A stretch of DNA of 49,478 nucleotides from Pseudomonadota bacterium (GTDB lineage: Bacteria > Pseudomonadota > Gammaproteobacteria > Burkholderiales > Rhodocyclaceae). Below are positions 12,197 through 22,426 of this stretch, piece by piece. Below the pieces are notes generated by a model. That model had not been told where the DNA came from. It made no database searches and saw only the letters and a list, made by a program, of their open reading frames with translations. The stretch lies in assembly GCA_018262095.1 (NCBI GenBank), contig JAGTRW010000030.1, positions 1-49,478 on the forward strand, in the 5' to 3' direction. Made by a program: the position numbers and the translations under genes. Each line of letters starts with the position of its first letter. Positions within the stretch are counted from its first letter, which is position 1.

Positions 12197-13612
12197 ATGA
12201 GTAAGCCAGTCAAAGATTCGCTCAAGCCGGTAGTGATCAATACCGACGGGCTGTTCGAGAAGCACCAGACGATCTACGCGCGCAGCGTCAAGGGCGTTTT
12301 CGACAACTGGCGCTGGGCCATGGTCTTTTTTACTCAGGCCTTGTTCTACGGCCTGTGCTGGGTCGATTGGGGCGGGCGCCAGGCCGTTCTCTTTCATCTG
12401 GTCGAGCGCAAGTTCTACATCCTGGGAATGGTCTTCTGGCCTCAGGATGCGATCTATCTGGCGGTGCTGCTGGTCATTTCGGCCTACGCGCTGTTCCTGG
12501 TGACGGCCGTCGGCGGCCGCCTCTTCTGCGGCTACGCCTGCCCGCAGACCGTCTATACGCAGATCTTCATGTGGCTCGAGCGCAAGATCGAGGGCGAGCG
12601 CCCGGCGCGAATCAAGCTCGACGCGCAGCCGATGAATTCGCGCAAGTTTCGCATCAAGCTCGTCAAGCATTCGCTCTGGCTGATCGTCGCGCTATGGACC
12701 GGAATCACCTTCGTCGGCTATTTCACGCCGATCAAGGAGCTGATCGCCTCGGCCGCAGCGACGACGCTCGGTTCCTGGGAAATTTTCTGGATTCTGTTCT
12801 ACTCGGGCTTTCTCTACATGATGGCCGGCTTCATGCGCGAGCAGGTGTGCAAGTACATGTGCCCCTACGCGCGCTTTCAGGGCGTGATGTTCGATCCCGA
12901 CACGCTGATCATCACTTACGACGCGGACCGCGGCGAGCCGCGCGGACAGCGCAAGAAAGGCGCCGATGTCCAGTCACCGCCGCTCGGCGATTGCGTCGAT
13001 TGCGGCATCTGCGTCCAGGTCTGTCCGACCGGGATCGACATTCGCGACGGCCTGCAGTACGAGTGCATCGCCTGCGCCGCCTGCATCGACGCCTGCGATA
13101 CGGTGATGGACAAGGTCGGTTCGCCGCGCGGACTGGTGCGTTACTCGACCGAGAACGCGCTGGCCAAACACTATGCGCCGCGCGACATTCTGGGCCATCT
13201 GCTGCGTCCGCGCACCATCCTCTACGCCGCCATCCTCTTGCTGATCGTCGCCGCCACGGGGTGGAGCCTGAGTACGCGGATACCGCTCAAGGTCGATGTG
13301 CTGCGCGATCGCGGGACGCTCTATCGCGAAGCCGACGACGGGCGAATCGAGAACGTCTTCACGCTGCACGTCATGAATACCGACAATACGATGCACCGCT
13401 ACGCGATCAGCGTTGCTGGCGTTCCCGGAATCGAAATCGAGGGCGAGCGGATCGTCGAGGTGCCGGCGGCGACCAACAAGAAATTCCTGGTCGTCGCCGC
13501 GGTCGACGACGGCGCCGCCAGCAGCGGGTCGCACAAGATCTTCTTTGACATCCGCGCGCTCAACCACGACCCGATCGCGGTGCGCGAAAAAACGACCTTC
13601 TTCATGCCATGA
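12197..13612 (+). CDS. ccoG: Membrane ferredoxin-like copper reductase CcoG (RdxA/FixG)
   Basis: CcoG is a polytopic membrane protein with two [4Fe-4S] sites. CcoG from Rhodobacter has been reported to reduce Cu(II) to Cu(I) during cbb3 biogenesis. The 471-residue protein shows several membrane segments, the CGYACPQTVYTQIF motif, CKYMCPYARFQ, and two ferredoxin clusters (CVDCGICVQVCPTGIDI and CIACAACIDAC). It ends in an Ig-like FixG C-terminal domain. It lies 126 bases after ccoP and overlaps ccoH by 4 bases. Confidence 0.96.
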   Translation: MSKPVKDSLKPVVINTDGLFEKHQTIYARSVKGVFDNWRWAMVFFTQALFYGLCWVDWGGRQAVLFHLVERKFYILGMVFWPQDAIYLAVLLVISAYALFLVTAVGGRLFCGYACPQTVYTQIFMWLERKIEGERPARIKLDAQPMNSRKFRIKLVKHSLWLIVALWTGITFVGYFTPIKELIASAAATTLGSWEIFWILFYSGFLYMMAGFMREQVCKYMCPYARFQGVMFDPDTLIITYDADRGEPRGQRKKGADVQSPPLGDCVDCGICVQVCPTGIDIRDGLQYECIACAACIDACDTVMDKVGSPRGLVRYSTENALAKHYAPRDILGHLLRPRTILYAAILLLIVAATGWSLSTRIPLKVDVLRDRGTLYREADDGRIENVFTLHVMNTDNTMHRYAISVAGVPGIEIEGERIVEVPAATNKKFLVVAAVDDGAASSGSHKIFFDIRALNHDPIAVREKTTFFMP

Positions 13613-14157
13613 CGACCCCTCTGAGCGACAAGATCCAACCCTGGTATCGCCATCGCTGGCCCTGGATGCTGATGGCCGGTCCGTTGATCGCAGTCGTCGC
13701 CGGCCTGTTTACGGCGTATCTGGCGGTGACCAGCAACGATGGACTGGTCGATGACGACTACTACAAGCAGGGCCTGGCGGTGAATAAGGTCACCGAGCGC
13801 GACCAGAAGGCCCGCAGCCTGGGCTTGCAGGCCGAAGTGATGCAGGGCAGCGACGGCGTGCAGCTGCGGGTTCTGCTCAGCGCCAAGCCCGCTGTCGCGC
13901 TGCCTGAAGCGCTCACCTTGCGCCTGGTCCATCCGACGCGCGGCGGTGTCGATCAGAGTGCGCTGCTACGCGCCGCCGGCGGCGGCAGTTACACCGGCAA
14001 GCTGGCCGCGCCGCTTGCCGGGCGCTGGCATGTCGCGCTCGAAGACGATCAGAAGCAATGGCGTTTGACCGGCAACTGGGCGGTCGAGAAGAACGCTTCG
14101 TTGCATTTGCCGGGCGCTGCGAAGGCCGGCGTCGATTCGTATCCACCGGGGAGGTAA
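13609..14157 (+). CDS. ccoH: cbb3 oxidase assembly protein CcoH (FixH)
   Basis: CcoH is a single-span membrane protein required for cbb3 assembly, working with CcoI and CcoG. The 182 residues have a transmembrane segment (about residues 16-38) followed by the family signature DDYYKQGLAVNK and a beta-rich periplasmic domain. The start overlaps the ccoG stop (ATGA). It is followed after 3 bases by a small DUF3149-type gene. Confidence 0.93.
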   Translation: MTTPLSDKIQPWYRHRWPWMLMAGPLIAVVAGLFTAYLAVTSNDGLVDDDYYKQGLAVNKVTERDQKARSLGLQAEVMQGSDGVQLRVLLSAKPAVALPEALTLRLVHPTRGGVDQSALLRAAGGGSYTGKLAAPLAGRWHVALEDDQKQWRLTGNWAVEKNASLHLPGAAKAGVDSYPPGR

Positions 14158-14160
14158 GTC

Positions 14161-14319
14161 ATGGCCTGGGAACTATTGCTGACCAGCGGCATGGGGCTCT
14201 TTAGCCTGTTCGTCATCGTCTTCATCGTCGGCATGGCGGTCTGGTTTTCGCGCTTCTACCAGCGCAAGATGCGCGAAGACGAGAATGCGGCGAGTGCGCG
14301 GGAGCGCCGCCTGCAGTGA
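14161..14319 (+). CDS. DUF3149-type single-span membrane protein (52 aa)
   Basis: The ATG at 14161 opens a 52-residue reading frame ending at TGA 14317-14319: MAWELLLTSGMGLFSLFVIV, then a hydrophobic stretch, FSRFYQRKMREDE, and a short charged tail. The pattern (MAWxLL at the start, one helix, a YxRxMRED-like motif) fits the DUF3149 family as I remember it. It starts 3 bases after ccoH, so it is the last gene of the cco transcript and may be an accessory factor. That role is inferred from position only. Confidence 0.75.
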   Translation: MAWELLLTSGMGLFSLFVIVFIVGMAVWFSRFYQRKMREDENAASARERRLQ

Positions 14320-14350
14320 GCTTATCGGCTTGTGCGGTCGCCTGCAGTGC

Positions 14351-14785
14351 TTACCTGGCTTTGCCGAATTTTGCCATCAGCTGGTTGAGCTTCTCGCTGC
14401 GCTGACGTTCGGCCGCCTCGGCTTGGCGTGCTGCCGCCTCGGCCTCACGCTGGGCGCGGCGCCGCTCGGCGTCCTTCTTGAAGCGCTCGCGCAGCACTTC
14501 GCTGGCATGGCTACGATGGTCCGGCGTCACTTCCTCGCCGGTTTGCCCATCGAGATCGAGGCGGTGCGTCGCTTTCTCCATGGTCTTGAGATAGCGCAGC
14601 GAGTGGGTGTGCATGCCCAGCGCGATGCGCAGCGTCTTGCGATCGATATCGCTGCGGCGTGCCAGCAGCTGCTTGTCGATGCCGATCGCCAGCGGCGAGT
14701 AGTCGCGGAAAACCGAAAAACTTTCTTGCAATGTCTTGAGCAGTGCGCGCGCGTTTTGTACGGGATTTTCGGTGGGCGTGTTCAT
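14351..14785 (-). CDS. ProQ/FinO-family RNA chaperone
   Basis: ProQ/FinO proteins bind structured RNAs and sRNA-mRNA pairs. The 144 residues contain a FinO-like core (about residues 10-90) with FRDYSPLAIGIDKQLL, RKTLRIALGMHTHSLRYLK and a basic surface. A highly charged Arg/Glu/Ala helix follows (residues 95-135, RRRAQREAEAAARQAEA). It lacks the C-terminal Tudor-like domain of E. coli ProQ, so it is a minimal form. It is transcribed towards the cco cluster from its own promoter in the 223-base divergent spacer shared with the phasin gene. Confidence 0.88.
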   Translation of the reverse strand: MNTPTENPVQNARALLKTLQESFSVFRDYSPLAIGIDKQLLARRSDIDRKTLRIALGMHTHSLRYLKTMEKATHRLDLDGQTGEEVTPDHRSHASEVLRERFKKDAERRRAQREAEAAARQAEAAERQRSEKLNQLMAKFGKAR

Positions 14786-14996
14786 GGTCAGAATGAAACG
14801 GTTGTGATTGATTGGGGCCGCAGGTCTGCGAGCTTACCACGAGTTCGGAAGGTCATGCCGCGCATCATTCGGGCGAAGGCTTGGGCAAGCTTGCGGATCG
14901 TCGTCAGTCGATTGCCTCCCCTTGCCCTTATTCGCTCTACAATGCCAACGGGAAGCGAGCGTAGCAATGCTTGACGCCCTTTTGGTGATCATCGAC

Positions 14997-15002
14997 AAGG
15001 AG
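14997..15002 (+). promoter_or_regulatory. Strong ribosome binding site fixing the phasin start
   Basis: AAGGAG lies 6 bases ahead of the ATG at 15009. It selects this start over an upstream in-frame ATG at 14967. The preceding TACAAT at 14938-14943 is a possible -10. Confidence 0.6.
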
Positions 15003-15008
15003 ATTGAG

Positions 15009-15452
15009 ATGGGAAAAAAGCTCAAAGCACTGACGGGTAATTTGACCGAAAATCAACTCGCACTCACCGTCAAGGATTCGGCTCAGCAGATCTGGCTGGC
15101 TGGGCTGGGCGCTTTCGCCAAGGCCCAGCAGGAGGGCGGCAAGGTGTTCAATTCGCTGGTCAAGGAAGGTGAGACGATTCAGGCGCGTACGCGCCAGATC
15201 AGCGATGAGAAGGTCGCCGCGCTGACCAGCCGGGCGGCCGGCACTTGGGATCGCCTGGAGCAGGTCTTCGAGGACCGCGTCGCGCGCGCCTTGGGGCGTC
15301 TTGGCGTGCCGAGCAAAAAGGAGATCGACAAGCTGGCCAAGCGCGTCGCCGAGTTGACTGCCGTCGTTGACGGCTTGGCTTCCGCCCAGGCGGCGGCCAG
15401 CAAGCCTGAGCGCAAGCCGGCGCGCAAGCGTGTGGTCAAGGCGACGGTCTGA
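15009..15452 (+). CDS. Phasin-family polyhydroxyalkanoate granule-associated protein
   Basis: Phasins coat PHA granules and control their size. The 147-residue protein has the family core SAQQIWLAGLGAFAKAQQEG and FNSLVKEG, a long amphipathic helical region (residues 30-115), a coiled-coil-like leucine stretch (LAKRVAELTAVVDGL) and a Lys/Arg/Ala/Pro-rich tail (KPERKPARKRVVKA) similar to PhaF/PhaI-type histone-like ends. The start is set by AAGGAG. No PHA synthase is nearby, but the gene implies PHA storage. Confidence 0.88.
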   Translation: MGKKLKALTGNLTENQLALTVKDSAQQIWLAGLGAFAKAQQEGGKVFNSLVKEGETIQARTRQISDEKVAALTSRAAGTWDRLEQVFEDRVARALGRLGVPSKKEIDKLAKRVAELTAVVDGLASAQAAASKPERKPARKRVVKATV

Positions 15453-15499
15453 CGCGAATTCGCGAGCGGGCGGCGCGCCCTGACTTTCGCGCAGGATTG

Positions 15500-15516
15500 C
15501 TAAAGTATTGCTTTAG
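15500..15516. other. Short inverted repeat in the promoter region of the 171-residue protein gene
   Basis: CTAAAG (15500-15505) and CTTTAG (15511-15516) form perfect 6-base arms around TATTG, 73 bases upstream of the GTG at 15590. It could be an operator or a weak hairpin. The sequence gives no further clue. Confidence 0.35.
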
Positions 15517-15589
15517 GCATACGTTAAAGACATGTCAGAGTGAGTCTTCAGGCGTCAGTGTGTCGCAGCAATAGCCAGAGGAGCATGTC

Positions 15590-16105
15590 GTGAACCTGCA
15601 AAGCGAAGAGGTCGAAGTCGCCCCAGCCGTCGTTCCGGCGAGCCCGCCGAAACTCACGCTGGTCGTCATCCTGGCGGCGCTGCTCGGGGTTCTGCTGACG
15701 GTCATCGCCGCCGGTGCCTGGCTGCATTATCAGCAACGCGCGGCCTGGGACGCTGAAGTGCTGACGCTCAAGGACGCGTTGAAGAAGAAGGCCGTTGCGC
15801 TTGACGAAATGCAGGCGCAAAACGCGACGCTCGGCAAACAGCTCAAGATCCTCAAGGCTTATTCGATCGCCAGTTCGACAGCTGCCAGCGAAAAAGTGAG
15901 CAAAGCGGAAGACGTTGCGGCGCCGGCTGAGGGTGAGCCGAAGCCGAAGGCGGCACCGAAAACGCCCGTTTCGACGAAGGCGAAACAGGCCAAGGCGCAG
16001 CCTCAGGACTGCGAATTGATCGGCAAAACACCCGAGCAGCAAGCGGCGACGTTACAGCGCTGCGTCAGCCAGATCGAATCGCCGCCGGCCAAGCCGCAGC
16101 GCTAG
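15590..16105 (+). CDS. Single-span membrane protein with coiled coil and Lys/Pro/Ala linker, function unknown
   Basis: The GTG start at 15590 is preceded by AGAGGAG. The nearby ATG at 15584 is out of frame and meets a stop at once. The 171 residues show a short cytoplasmic N-terminus rich in Glu/Val/Pro, one membrane helix (about residues 21-44, LTLVVILAALLGVLLTVIAA), a predicted coiled coil (residues 50-85), a Lys/Pro/Ala linker (105-135), and a C-terminal segment with two cysteines (DCELIGKTPEQQ and LQRCVSQ) that could form a disulfide if it is periplasmic. I do not recognise the family. It converges with rsgA. Confidence 0.75.
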   Translation: MNLQSEEVEVAPAVVPASPPKLTLVVILAALLGVLLTVIAAGAWLHYQQRAAWDAEVLTLKDALKKKAVALDEMQAQNATLGKQLKILKAYSIASSTAASEKVSKAEDVAAPAEGEPKPKAAPKTPVSTKAKQAKAQPQDCELIGKTPEQQAATLQRCVSQIESPPAKPQR

Positions 16106-16115
16106 GCGCTGCGCT

Positions 16116-16985
16116 TCAGCGCTCGACTTCGGCGCACAGCGAACGGAAAGCCGCGTAGCGGCGCGCGTCGATCGCGCTCGCCTTGAGCGCCGAATGGATC
16201 GCGCAATCCGGTTCGCGGTCGTGGCGGCAGTTGCGGAAGCGGCATTGGCCGAGCAGCGGCCTGAACTCGAGGAAACCGTGCTCGATCTCGCCCGGCGACA
16301 GGTGACGCAGGCCAAACTCCTGCAGTCCCGGCGAGTCGATCAGCGTCGAGTTGTCGTCGAGCCGGTAGAGCGTGGCGTGGGTCGTGGTGTGCTTGCCCGA
16401 GTCGAGCGCGTCGGAAATTTCGCGCGTCGGCGCCTTGGCCGAGGGAATCAGCGCGTTGGTCAGCGTCGACTTGCCCATCCCCGATTGGCCGACGAGAACG
16501 CTGGTGTGCCCCGACAAATAGGGGCGCAGCGCCTGCGCATCGTGATGCGCCGAAAGCCTGAGCAGCGGGTAGCCGAGCTTTTCGAAAGGCAATAGCATCG
16601 GGATCGCCGAGGCCACGCGGTCGACGAGATCGCACTTGTTGAGAACGATCAGCGCGTCGATATCCTGGCTTTCGGCGGCGACGATGCAGCGCGTGATCAA
16701 TTCGTCCGAAAACGAAGGCTCGGTGGCGACGACGACGACGATCTGCGTGACGTTGGCGGCGATCAGCTTTTGTTTGAACTGGTTGGATCGGTAGAGCAGC
16801 GTGCGGCGCGGCGCGACATCATCGACGACGCCCTGGCCGTCGCCGCTGCGCGCTATGCTGACCCGGTCGCCGCAGGCCAGTTCGCTTTTCTTGCCGCGCG
16901 GAAAACAGAGCAGGATCTCGCCGCTCGCGAGTTCGACCCGATATTGCCGGCCATGCGCCGCGACGATGGTGCCTTCGAGTTTCAA
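16116..16985 (-). CDS. rsgA: Ribosome small subunit-dependent GTPase A (RsgA/YjeQ)
   Basis: RsgA is a circularly permuted GTPase that checks late 30S subunit maturation. The 289 residues show an N-terminal OB fold, then G motifs in permuted order: NKCD (116-119), GQSGMGKS (166-173) and DSPG (217-220). The C-terminal zinc site is C248, C253, H255 and C261. The length is slightly short of E. coli RsgA because its N-terminal extension is missing. It begins 19 bases after the stop of the M48 protease gene, so they are probably cotranscribed. Confidence 0.95.
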   Translation of the reverse strand: MKLEGTIVAAHGRQYRVELASGEILLCFPRGKKSELACGDRVSIARSGDGQGVVDDVAPRRTLLYRSNQFKQKLIAANVTQIVVVVATEPSFSDELITRCIVAAESQDIDALIVLNKCDLVDRVASAIPMLLPFEKLGYPLLRLSAHHDAQALRPYLSGHTSVLVGQSGMGKSTLTNALIPSAKAPTREISDALDSGKHTTTHATLYRLDDNSTLIDSPGLQEFGLRHLSPGEIEHGFLEFRPLLGQCRFRNCRHDREPDCAIHSALKASAIDARRYAAFRSLCAEVER

Positions 16986-17004
16986 ATCGGTGATCTTTGC
17001 ATGG

Positions 17005-18243
17005 TCAGCGTCCAGAGAGTCGAGCGATGCGCAGTGCGGCGGGCGGGTGCGAGTCGTAGAACAACGAGTGCAGCGGGTCGGGGGTCAGCGTCGCGGCATT
17101 GTCCTCGTAGAGCTTGACCAGCGCGCAGACGAGATCGTCGGCGCTGGCGTGCTCGGCGGCGTAGCGGTCGGCCTCGAATTCGTGGCGGCGCGAGAGCTGG
17201 CTCGACAGCGGGGTCAGCAGAAAAGTGAACACCGGCACCACCAGGAAGAACAGGATCAAGGACAGTGCGGTGTTCTGTGCCTGGACGCCGAGGCCGACAT
17301 AGAACCACGGGGCGTTTTGCAGGTGGCCGAGTGCGGCGAGGAAGATAAGCGACAGCGCGAAGAGCAGCGCGATGCGCTTGATCACGTGGTGGTGCTTGAA
17401 GTGACCGAGCTCGTGCGCCAGCACCGCTTCGATCTCGGCCGGCTGCAGCCGCGAGAGCAGCGTGTCGAAAAAGACGATGCGCTTGGTCTTGCCGAAGCCG
17501 GTGAAATAGGCGTTGCCGTGGTTCGAGCGCTTCGATCCGTCCATCACGAAGAGGCCGCCGACGGCGAAACCGCAGCGTTCGAGCAGGCTTTCGATGCGCG
17601 CCTTGAGCGGCGCGTCGTCGAGCGGCGAAAACTTGTTGAAGAGCGGCGCGATCCAGGTCGGGTAGATGAACAGGATCAGCAGGTTGAAGGTGCACCAGAA
17701 CAGCCAGACGTAGAGCCACCACAGCTCGTCCATCTGCGCCATCAGCCAGAGTACGGCGAGCAGCACCGGCGCGCCGATGACGACGCCGAGCGCGCTCTGC
17801 TTGATGAGGTCGACGATGAACAGCTTGATCGTCATACGGTTGAAGCCGTACTTCGCCTCGATCACGAACTGTTTGTACAAGGACAGCGGCAGGTCGATCA
17901 GTCCCGAGACAAACATCACGCTGAAAATCATCGCCACGCCATAGGCCAGGCCGTCGAGTCGGGCGTTCCAGAACTCGTGCAGAAACTGCAGCCCGCCGCC
18001 GAAGGTCAGCGACAGCAGCAGCACCACCTCGAAGGCCAGCGCGATGCGCCCGAAGCGGGTCTGTTCGACCGTGTAGTCGGCGGCTTTCTGATGCGCCGAC
18101 AATTCGATGCGATCGGCAAATTGCTCGGGAACCGCGGCGCGATGGGCGAGCACGTGCGCAATTTGGCGATCGGCGAGCTTGCGACGGATCAGCACCATCA
18201 GCGCCAGCGCGAGAAGAAAGGCAAGGGAGAAAGTATTGGTCAT
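17005..18243 (-). CDS. M48-family (Ste24/HtpX-like) zinc metalloprotease
   Basis: This is an integral membrane zinc endopeptidase of the Ste24 (CAAX prenyl protease 1) branch. Bacterial members act in membrane protein quality control. The 412-residue protein has several hydrophobic segments, the catalytic HELGH at residues 277-281 followed by FKHHHVIK, and a later glutamate in the [10 protein letters not shown] motif as the third zinc ligand. The length and the ADRYTVEQTR-like N-terminal segment (residues 55-65) suit Ste24 better than the shorter HtpX. It is divergent from orn (42-base spacer) and upstream of rsgA. Confidence 0.92.
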   Translation of the reverse strand: MTNTFSLAFLLALALMVLIRRKLADRQIAHVLAHRAAVPEQFADRIELSAHQKAADYTVEQTRFGRIALAFEVVLLLSLTFGGGLQFLHEFWNARLDGLAYGVAMIFSVMFVSGLIDLPLSLYKQFVIEAKYGFNRMTIKLFIVDLIKQSALGVVIGAPVLLAVLWLMAQMDELWWLYVWLFWCTFNLLILFIYPTWIAPLFNKFSPLDDAPLKARIESLLERCGFAVGGLFVMDGSKRSNHGNAYFTGFGKTKRIVFFDTLLSRLQPAEIEAVLAHELGHFKHHHVIKRIALLFALSLIFLAALGHLQNAPWFYVGLGVQAQNTALSLILFFLVVPVFTFLLTPLSSQLSRRHEFEADRYAAEHASADDLVCALVKLYEDNAATLTPDPLHSLFYDSHPPAALRIARLSGR

Positions 18244-18285
18244 TGCTTGTGCGAAAATGTCGGTTTAAGAGCTCGGACGGATTAT

Positions 18286-18831
18286 ATGGCACAGGACGCA
18301 AATCACCTCATCTGGCTGGACATGGAAATGACCGGCCTTGATCCCGAGCGCGAGCGAATCATCGAGTTGGCGATGATCGTCACCGACGTCAATCTCGTCA
18401 CCGTCGCCGAATCTCCGGTCTGGGTTATTCATCAGTCGGCTGCCCAGCTCGACGCGATGGACGACTGGAACAAGGCGACGCACGGCCGCTCCGGGCTGAT
18501 CGCCAAGGTTCAGGCGTCAACGCTCGACGAGGCGGCGGTCGAGGCGGCGGCGCTGGCGTTCATGCAGCAGTATGTGCCGACCGGCGCGAGTCCGATGTGC
18601 GGCAATTCGATCGGCCAGGACCGGCGCTTCATGGCGCGCTACATGCCGCAACTCGAAGCCTGGTTTCACTATCGCAACCTCGACGTGAGCACGCTCAAGG
18701 AATTGTGCCGGCGCTGGAAGCCTGAGCTGGCCAAGGGTTTCGTCAAGAAATCCGAGCACACCGCGCTCGCCGACATCCGCGAGTCGATCGAGGAGCTCAA
18801 GTATTACCGCGAGCACTTCATCAAGCTGTGA
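18286..18831 (+). CDS. orn: Oligoribonuclease
   Basis: Orn is a 3'-5' exonuclease that degrades two- to five-base RNA fragments, including pGpG from c-di-GMP breakdown. The 181-residue protein has the DEDDh residues: D12 and E14 in LDMEMTGLD, the aspartate in [10 protein letters not shown], and the H and D in [11 protein letters not shown]. The start [10 protein letters not shown] is the family N-terminus; the frame is open far upstream but without homology. It converges tail to tail with the glycosyltransferase gene (6-base gap). Confidence 0.97.
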   Translation: MAQDANHLIWLDMEMTGLDPERERIIELAMIVTDVNLVTVAESPVWVIHQSAAQLDAMDDWNKATHGRSGLIAKVQASTLDEAAVEAAALAFMQQYVPTGASPMCGNSIGQDRRFMARYMPQLEAWFHYRNLDVSTLKELCRRWKPELAKGFVKKSEHTALADIRESIEELKYYREHFIKL

Positions 18832-18837
18832 TGGGGG

Positions 18838-20517
18838 TCAGCGGCGCGCCGCGCCGTTCTTGAGCTTTTTGGCCGGTGCGGCCGATCCGCCATCGCGCCG
18901 ATAGAGAACCAGCTTTTCGCTGTCGCGGCGGTCGCTCGGCCGCCGCCCCTCCCAAACCTTGTGCCAGCCGGCTGCAGTCTCGCTCGGCGGCTCGCCCTGT
19001 GCCAGCAGCCAGTCGCAGGATTTGCCGGCAGCGCTGCCGTGCTCGACGGTGCGGATTCCGTTGAAGTAGTCGAGCGAGGCGAGAATCGAGTCGCTCAGAT
19101 TGCTGTTGGCGACGCAGTTGCCGCGTGCCGGCAGCGTTTCGGCGAGCGACGCTGAGAGCGGGCGGTAGGTCTTGCCGTAATCGATCCACGGCATCCAGAG
19201 CGTGGCGATGAGCAGCCAGAACAGCGTCAGTCCCGCCATCCAGTGCATGATGCCGCGCATCGGCGAGCGCGGGCTGGTGACGATCAGCCAGAACCAGACG
19301 ATCGTCACCAGCAGCGCGAAGACGAAGGCGATCGGGTCGAACTGGCCGACGAATCCGGGTTCCAGGCGAACCACCTGACGCGCCAGCCGCTCGGGCCAGC
19401 CGAAGACCATCGCGCTCCAGGCGATCCAGACGACGACCGCGAACAGCGTAAAGGTCATCATGCCGAACCAGTCGAAGGCGTTGGCTGCGCCGCGCCGCAG
19501 GCTGGCGACGCCGGGCTCCGCGAGCAGTACCAGCGGCGGCAGCAGCAACAGCGTCACCGCGCTGCTCACCTCGATGCGGGCGCCGAGAATCAGCAGCACC
19601 GCGACGAAGGTTGCGATCGGCAGCGCCAGCGGCTTGCTGGCGAGCGCGCGGCGTTTGGCCCACAGCGCCCAGGCCGCCAGCGGCAGCGCCGGCCAGGCGT
19701 ACCACAGCAACAGGTTGAGGTAGCGCCCGATATTGGGCAGGATAGCTACGGGTTTGGCGAGCGAAGCGAGCTCGCCGTGCAGAAAACTCGCGAGATAATC
19801 GGGCGCGGCGAGCTGCAGCGGCAGCAACCAGGCGGCGCACAGCGCCAGCGACAGGATCAGCGCGGCGAGCAGCAGCAGCGCGCTCGTTTTCCTGTTCGCC
19901 GATTGCCACAGCGCGCAGATGGTGAGCGGCAGCAGCGTCAGTACCGGCAGCAGTCCGTTGGCGAGAAAGCCGAGCGCCAGCGCGGCGCCAAAAACGATCG
20001 TCGCCAGGCGCGGACGACGCGGCAGCAGCGTGAGCGCCCAGTAGGCGGCAGTGTGCGCGGTCAGTGCCGCGAGCATCGGCTGCGCTTCGTGCGCGTGAAA
20101 CAGGAAGCCGATGCTGCCGGCGAGGATCAGCGGCGCGGCGGCGGCGTGCTCGCGGCCATGCAGTTCGCGCGCGGCGAGCAGGATGAACTCGAGCGCCAGC
20201 AGCGTGTAGAGTCCGCTGGCCAGGCGCGCGGCGTCGTGTACCGGCAGCAGCCAGGAAAAAAAGTGGGTGGCGAGCGCCGCGGTCCAGTAGTAGAACGGCG
20301 CGTGCGGATGCGCCTGTCCGGCGAGTTCCGGCGTCAGCCAGTCGCCGTTGCTGAAGATGTCGTAGGCGATGCCGATCGAAATCGCATCGTCGTGTTTCCA
20401 CGGGTCGTGGCCGATCAGCCCGATGAAGATGTAGGCGGCGAGCAAGAGCGCCAGCACCCAGCCGCTGGGGGGCAGACTGATTCCCTTGAAGCGAGGATGT
20501 TCCGGGAGAAAGGGCAT
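18838..20517 (-). CDS. ArnT/PMT-like membrane glycosyltransferase
   Basis: This is a GT-C fold, lipid-linked sugar glycosyltransferase of the ArnT/PMT_2 type, acting on the periplasmic side of the inner membrane. The 559-residue protein is strongly hydrophobic (about 11-13 segments). Its first periplasmic loop has HDPWKHDDAIS (D43-D44), the acidic catalytic region typical of the family, and then GQAHPHAPFYYW. The C-terminal ~110 residues are soluble. Members modify lipid A or glycoproteins; no arn operon is nearby, so the acceptor is unknown. The ATG at 20515-20517 is chosen at MPFLPEHPRF, since upstream extension would run through the rpmE terminator. Confidence 0.88.
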   Translation of the reverse strand: MPFLPEHPRFKGISLPPSGWVLALLLAAYIFIGLIGHDPWKHDDAISIGIAYDIFSNGDWLTPELAGQAHPHAPFYYWTAALATHFFSWLLPVHDAARLASGLYTLLALEFILLAARELHGREHAAAAPLILAGSIGFLFHAHEAQPMLAALTAHTAAYWALTLLPRRPRLATIVFGAALALGFLANGLLPVLTLLPLTICALWQSANRKTSALLLLAALILSLALCAAWLLPLQLAAPDYLASFLHGELASLAKPVAILPNIGRYLNLLLWYAWPALPLAAWALWAKRRALASKPLALPIATFVAVLLILGARIEVSSAVTLLLLPPLVLLAEPGVASLRRGAANAFDWFGMMTFTLFAVVVWIAWSAMVFGWPERLARQVVRLEPGFVGQFDPIAFVFALLVTIVWFWLIVTSPRSPMRGIMHWMAGLTLFWLLIATLWMPWIDYGKTYRPLSASLAETLPARGNCVANSNLSDSILASLDYFNGIRTVEHGSAAGKSCDWLLAQGEPPSETAAGWHKVWEGRRPSDRRDSEKLVLYRRDGGSAAPAKKLKNGAARR

Positions 20518-20565
20518 GGCCGGGGTGTGATATGTCTCGGTCGCGAGCTTGCTGGTGGGCTCAAT

Positions 20566-20594
20566 AAAAAAGGCAGCCGTGCGGCTGCCTTTTT
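20566..20594 (-). terminator. Rho-independent terminator after rpmE
   Basis: GGCAGCC (20572-20578) pairs with GGCTGCC (20583-20589). Read on the minus strand the stem is followed by six T residues (20571-20566). The other strand also ends in five T residues (20590-20594), but no plus-strand gene precedes it. It lies 35 bases beyond the rpmE stop. Confidence 0.88.
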
Positions 20595-20623
20595 GCTGAG
20601 TCCGCGTGAACTCGATGTTTGAA

Positions 20624-20839
20624 TCAGGCGGGCTTGTGCATGGCGCCGTATTTGCGGTTGAACTTCTCAACGCGGCCGGCGGTGTCGATGATCTTCTGCT
20701 TGCCGGTGTAGAACGGGTGGCAAGCCGAGCACACTTCGACGTGCAGCGCCTTCTTCATCGTCGATTGGGTTTTGAACACGCTGCCGCATGAGCAGGTGAC
20801 TTCGACTTCTTGGTAGTCGGGATGGATATCGGATTTCAT
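20624..20839 (-). CDS. rpmE: 50S ribosomal protein L31 (zinc-binding form)
   Basis: L31 is part of the central protuberance and bridges the subunits. The 71 residues include the zinc-type (C+) cysteines C16, C18, C37 and C40 (VTCSCGS and [15 protein letters not shown]). The start [10 protein letters not shown] is the family N-terminus and follows an AGGAA site. The order trxA-rho-rpmE is common in Proteobacteria. A clear intrinsic terminator follows. Confidence 0.97.
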   Translation of the reverse strand: MKSDIHPDYQEVEVTCSCGSVFKTQSTMKKALHVEVCSACHPFYTGKQKIIDTAGRVEKFNRKYGAMHKPA

Positions 20840-20961
20840 CTTGGGAAATTCCTGTAAGTCAAATCTAGCCGGCTCGAGGTAAACGGAGGTTACTTCGGTG
20901 ACCGGCTCCGGAAAACGCGCAATTATCCTTGATTCTTTTGCAATTAGCAATCAAGAGAAGA

Positions 20962-22218
<1,257 letters not shown>

Positions 22219-22340
22219 GAGCAGATAAGAAGAAGGATTGGGGTAACACTTAGGGGCGTTGTCACGAATGACGCGCGCCGAGAGAGGATGTTGAAACTGT
22301 GTTGGGGAGTGCAGGGAGCGTTGCCTGAGGCTGCTTGGGA

Positions 22341-22356
22341 CAGGCGACTACGCCTG
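22341..22356 (-). promoter_or_regulatory. Stem-loop in the rho leader
   Basis: CAGGCG (22341-22346) and CGCCTG (22351-22356) form a perfect 6-bp stem with a 4-base loop in the 208-base trxA-rho spacer. No T-run follows on the minus strand. In E. coli the rho leader mediates autoregulation, so this region is a reasonable place for similar control. The link is by analogy. Confidence 0.35.
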
Positions 22357-22426
22357 AAAGTTCTTTGCCGGCTTTCCTGTTACCAGGCGCCGCGCTTTGC
22401 GAACCGTCAGGCGGAGGGTAGCGACT

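Noticed and set aside
15501-15525. Sigma28-type (flagellar) promoter reading of TAAAG...GGCATACG
   Set aside because: Only the TAAAG part fits; the -10 does not match GCCGATAA and no flagellar gene is nearby. I record only the inverted repeat.
16801-18285. Upstream extension of the orn frame
   Set aside because: It covers the M48 and rsgA genes in antisense. The Orn family begins at the ATG at 18286.
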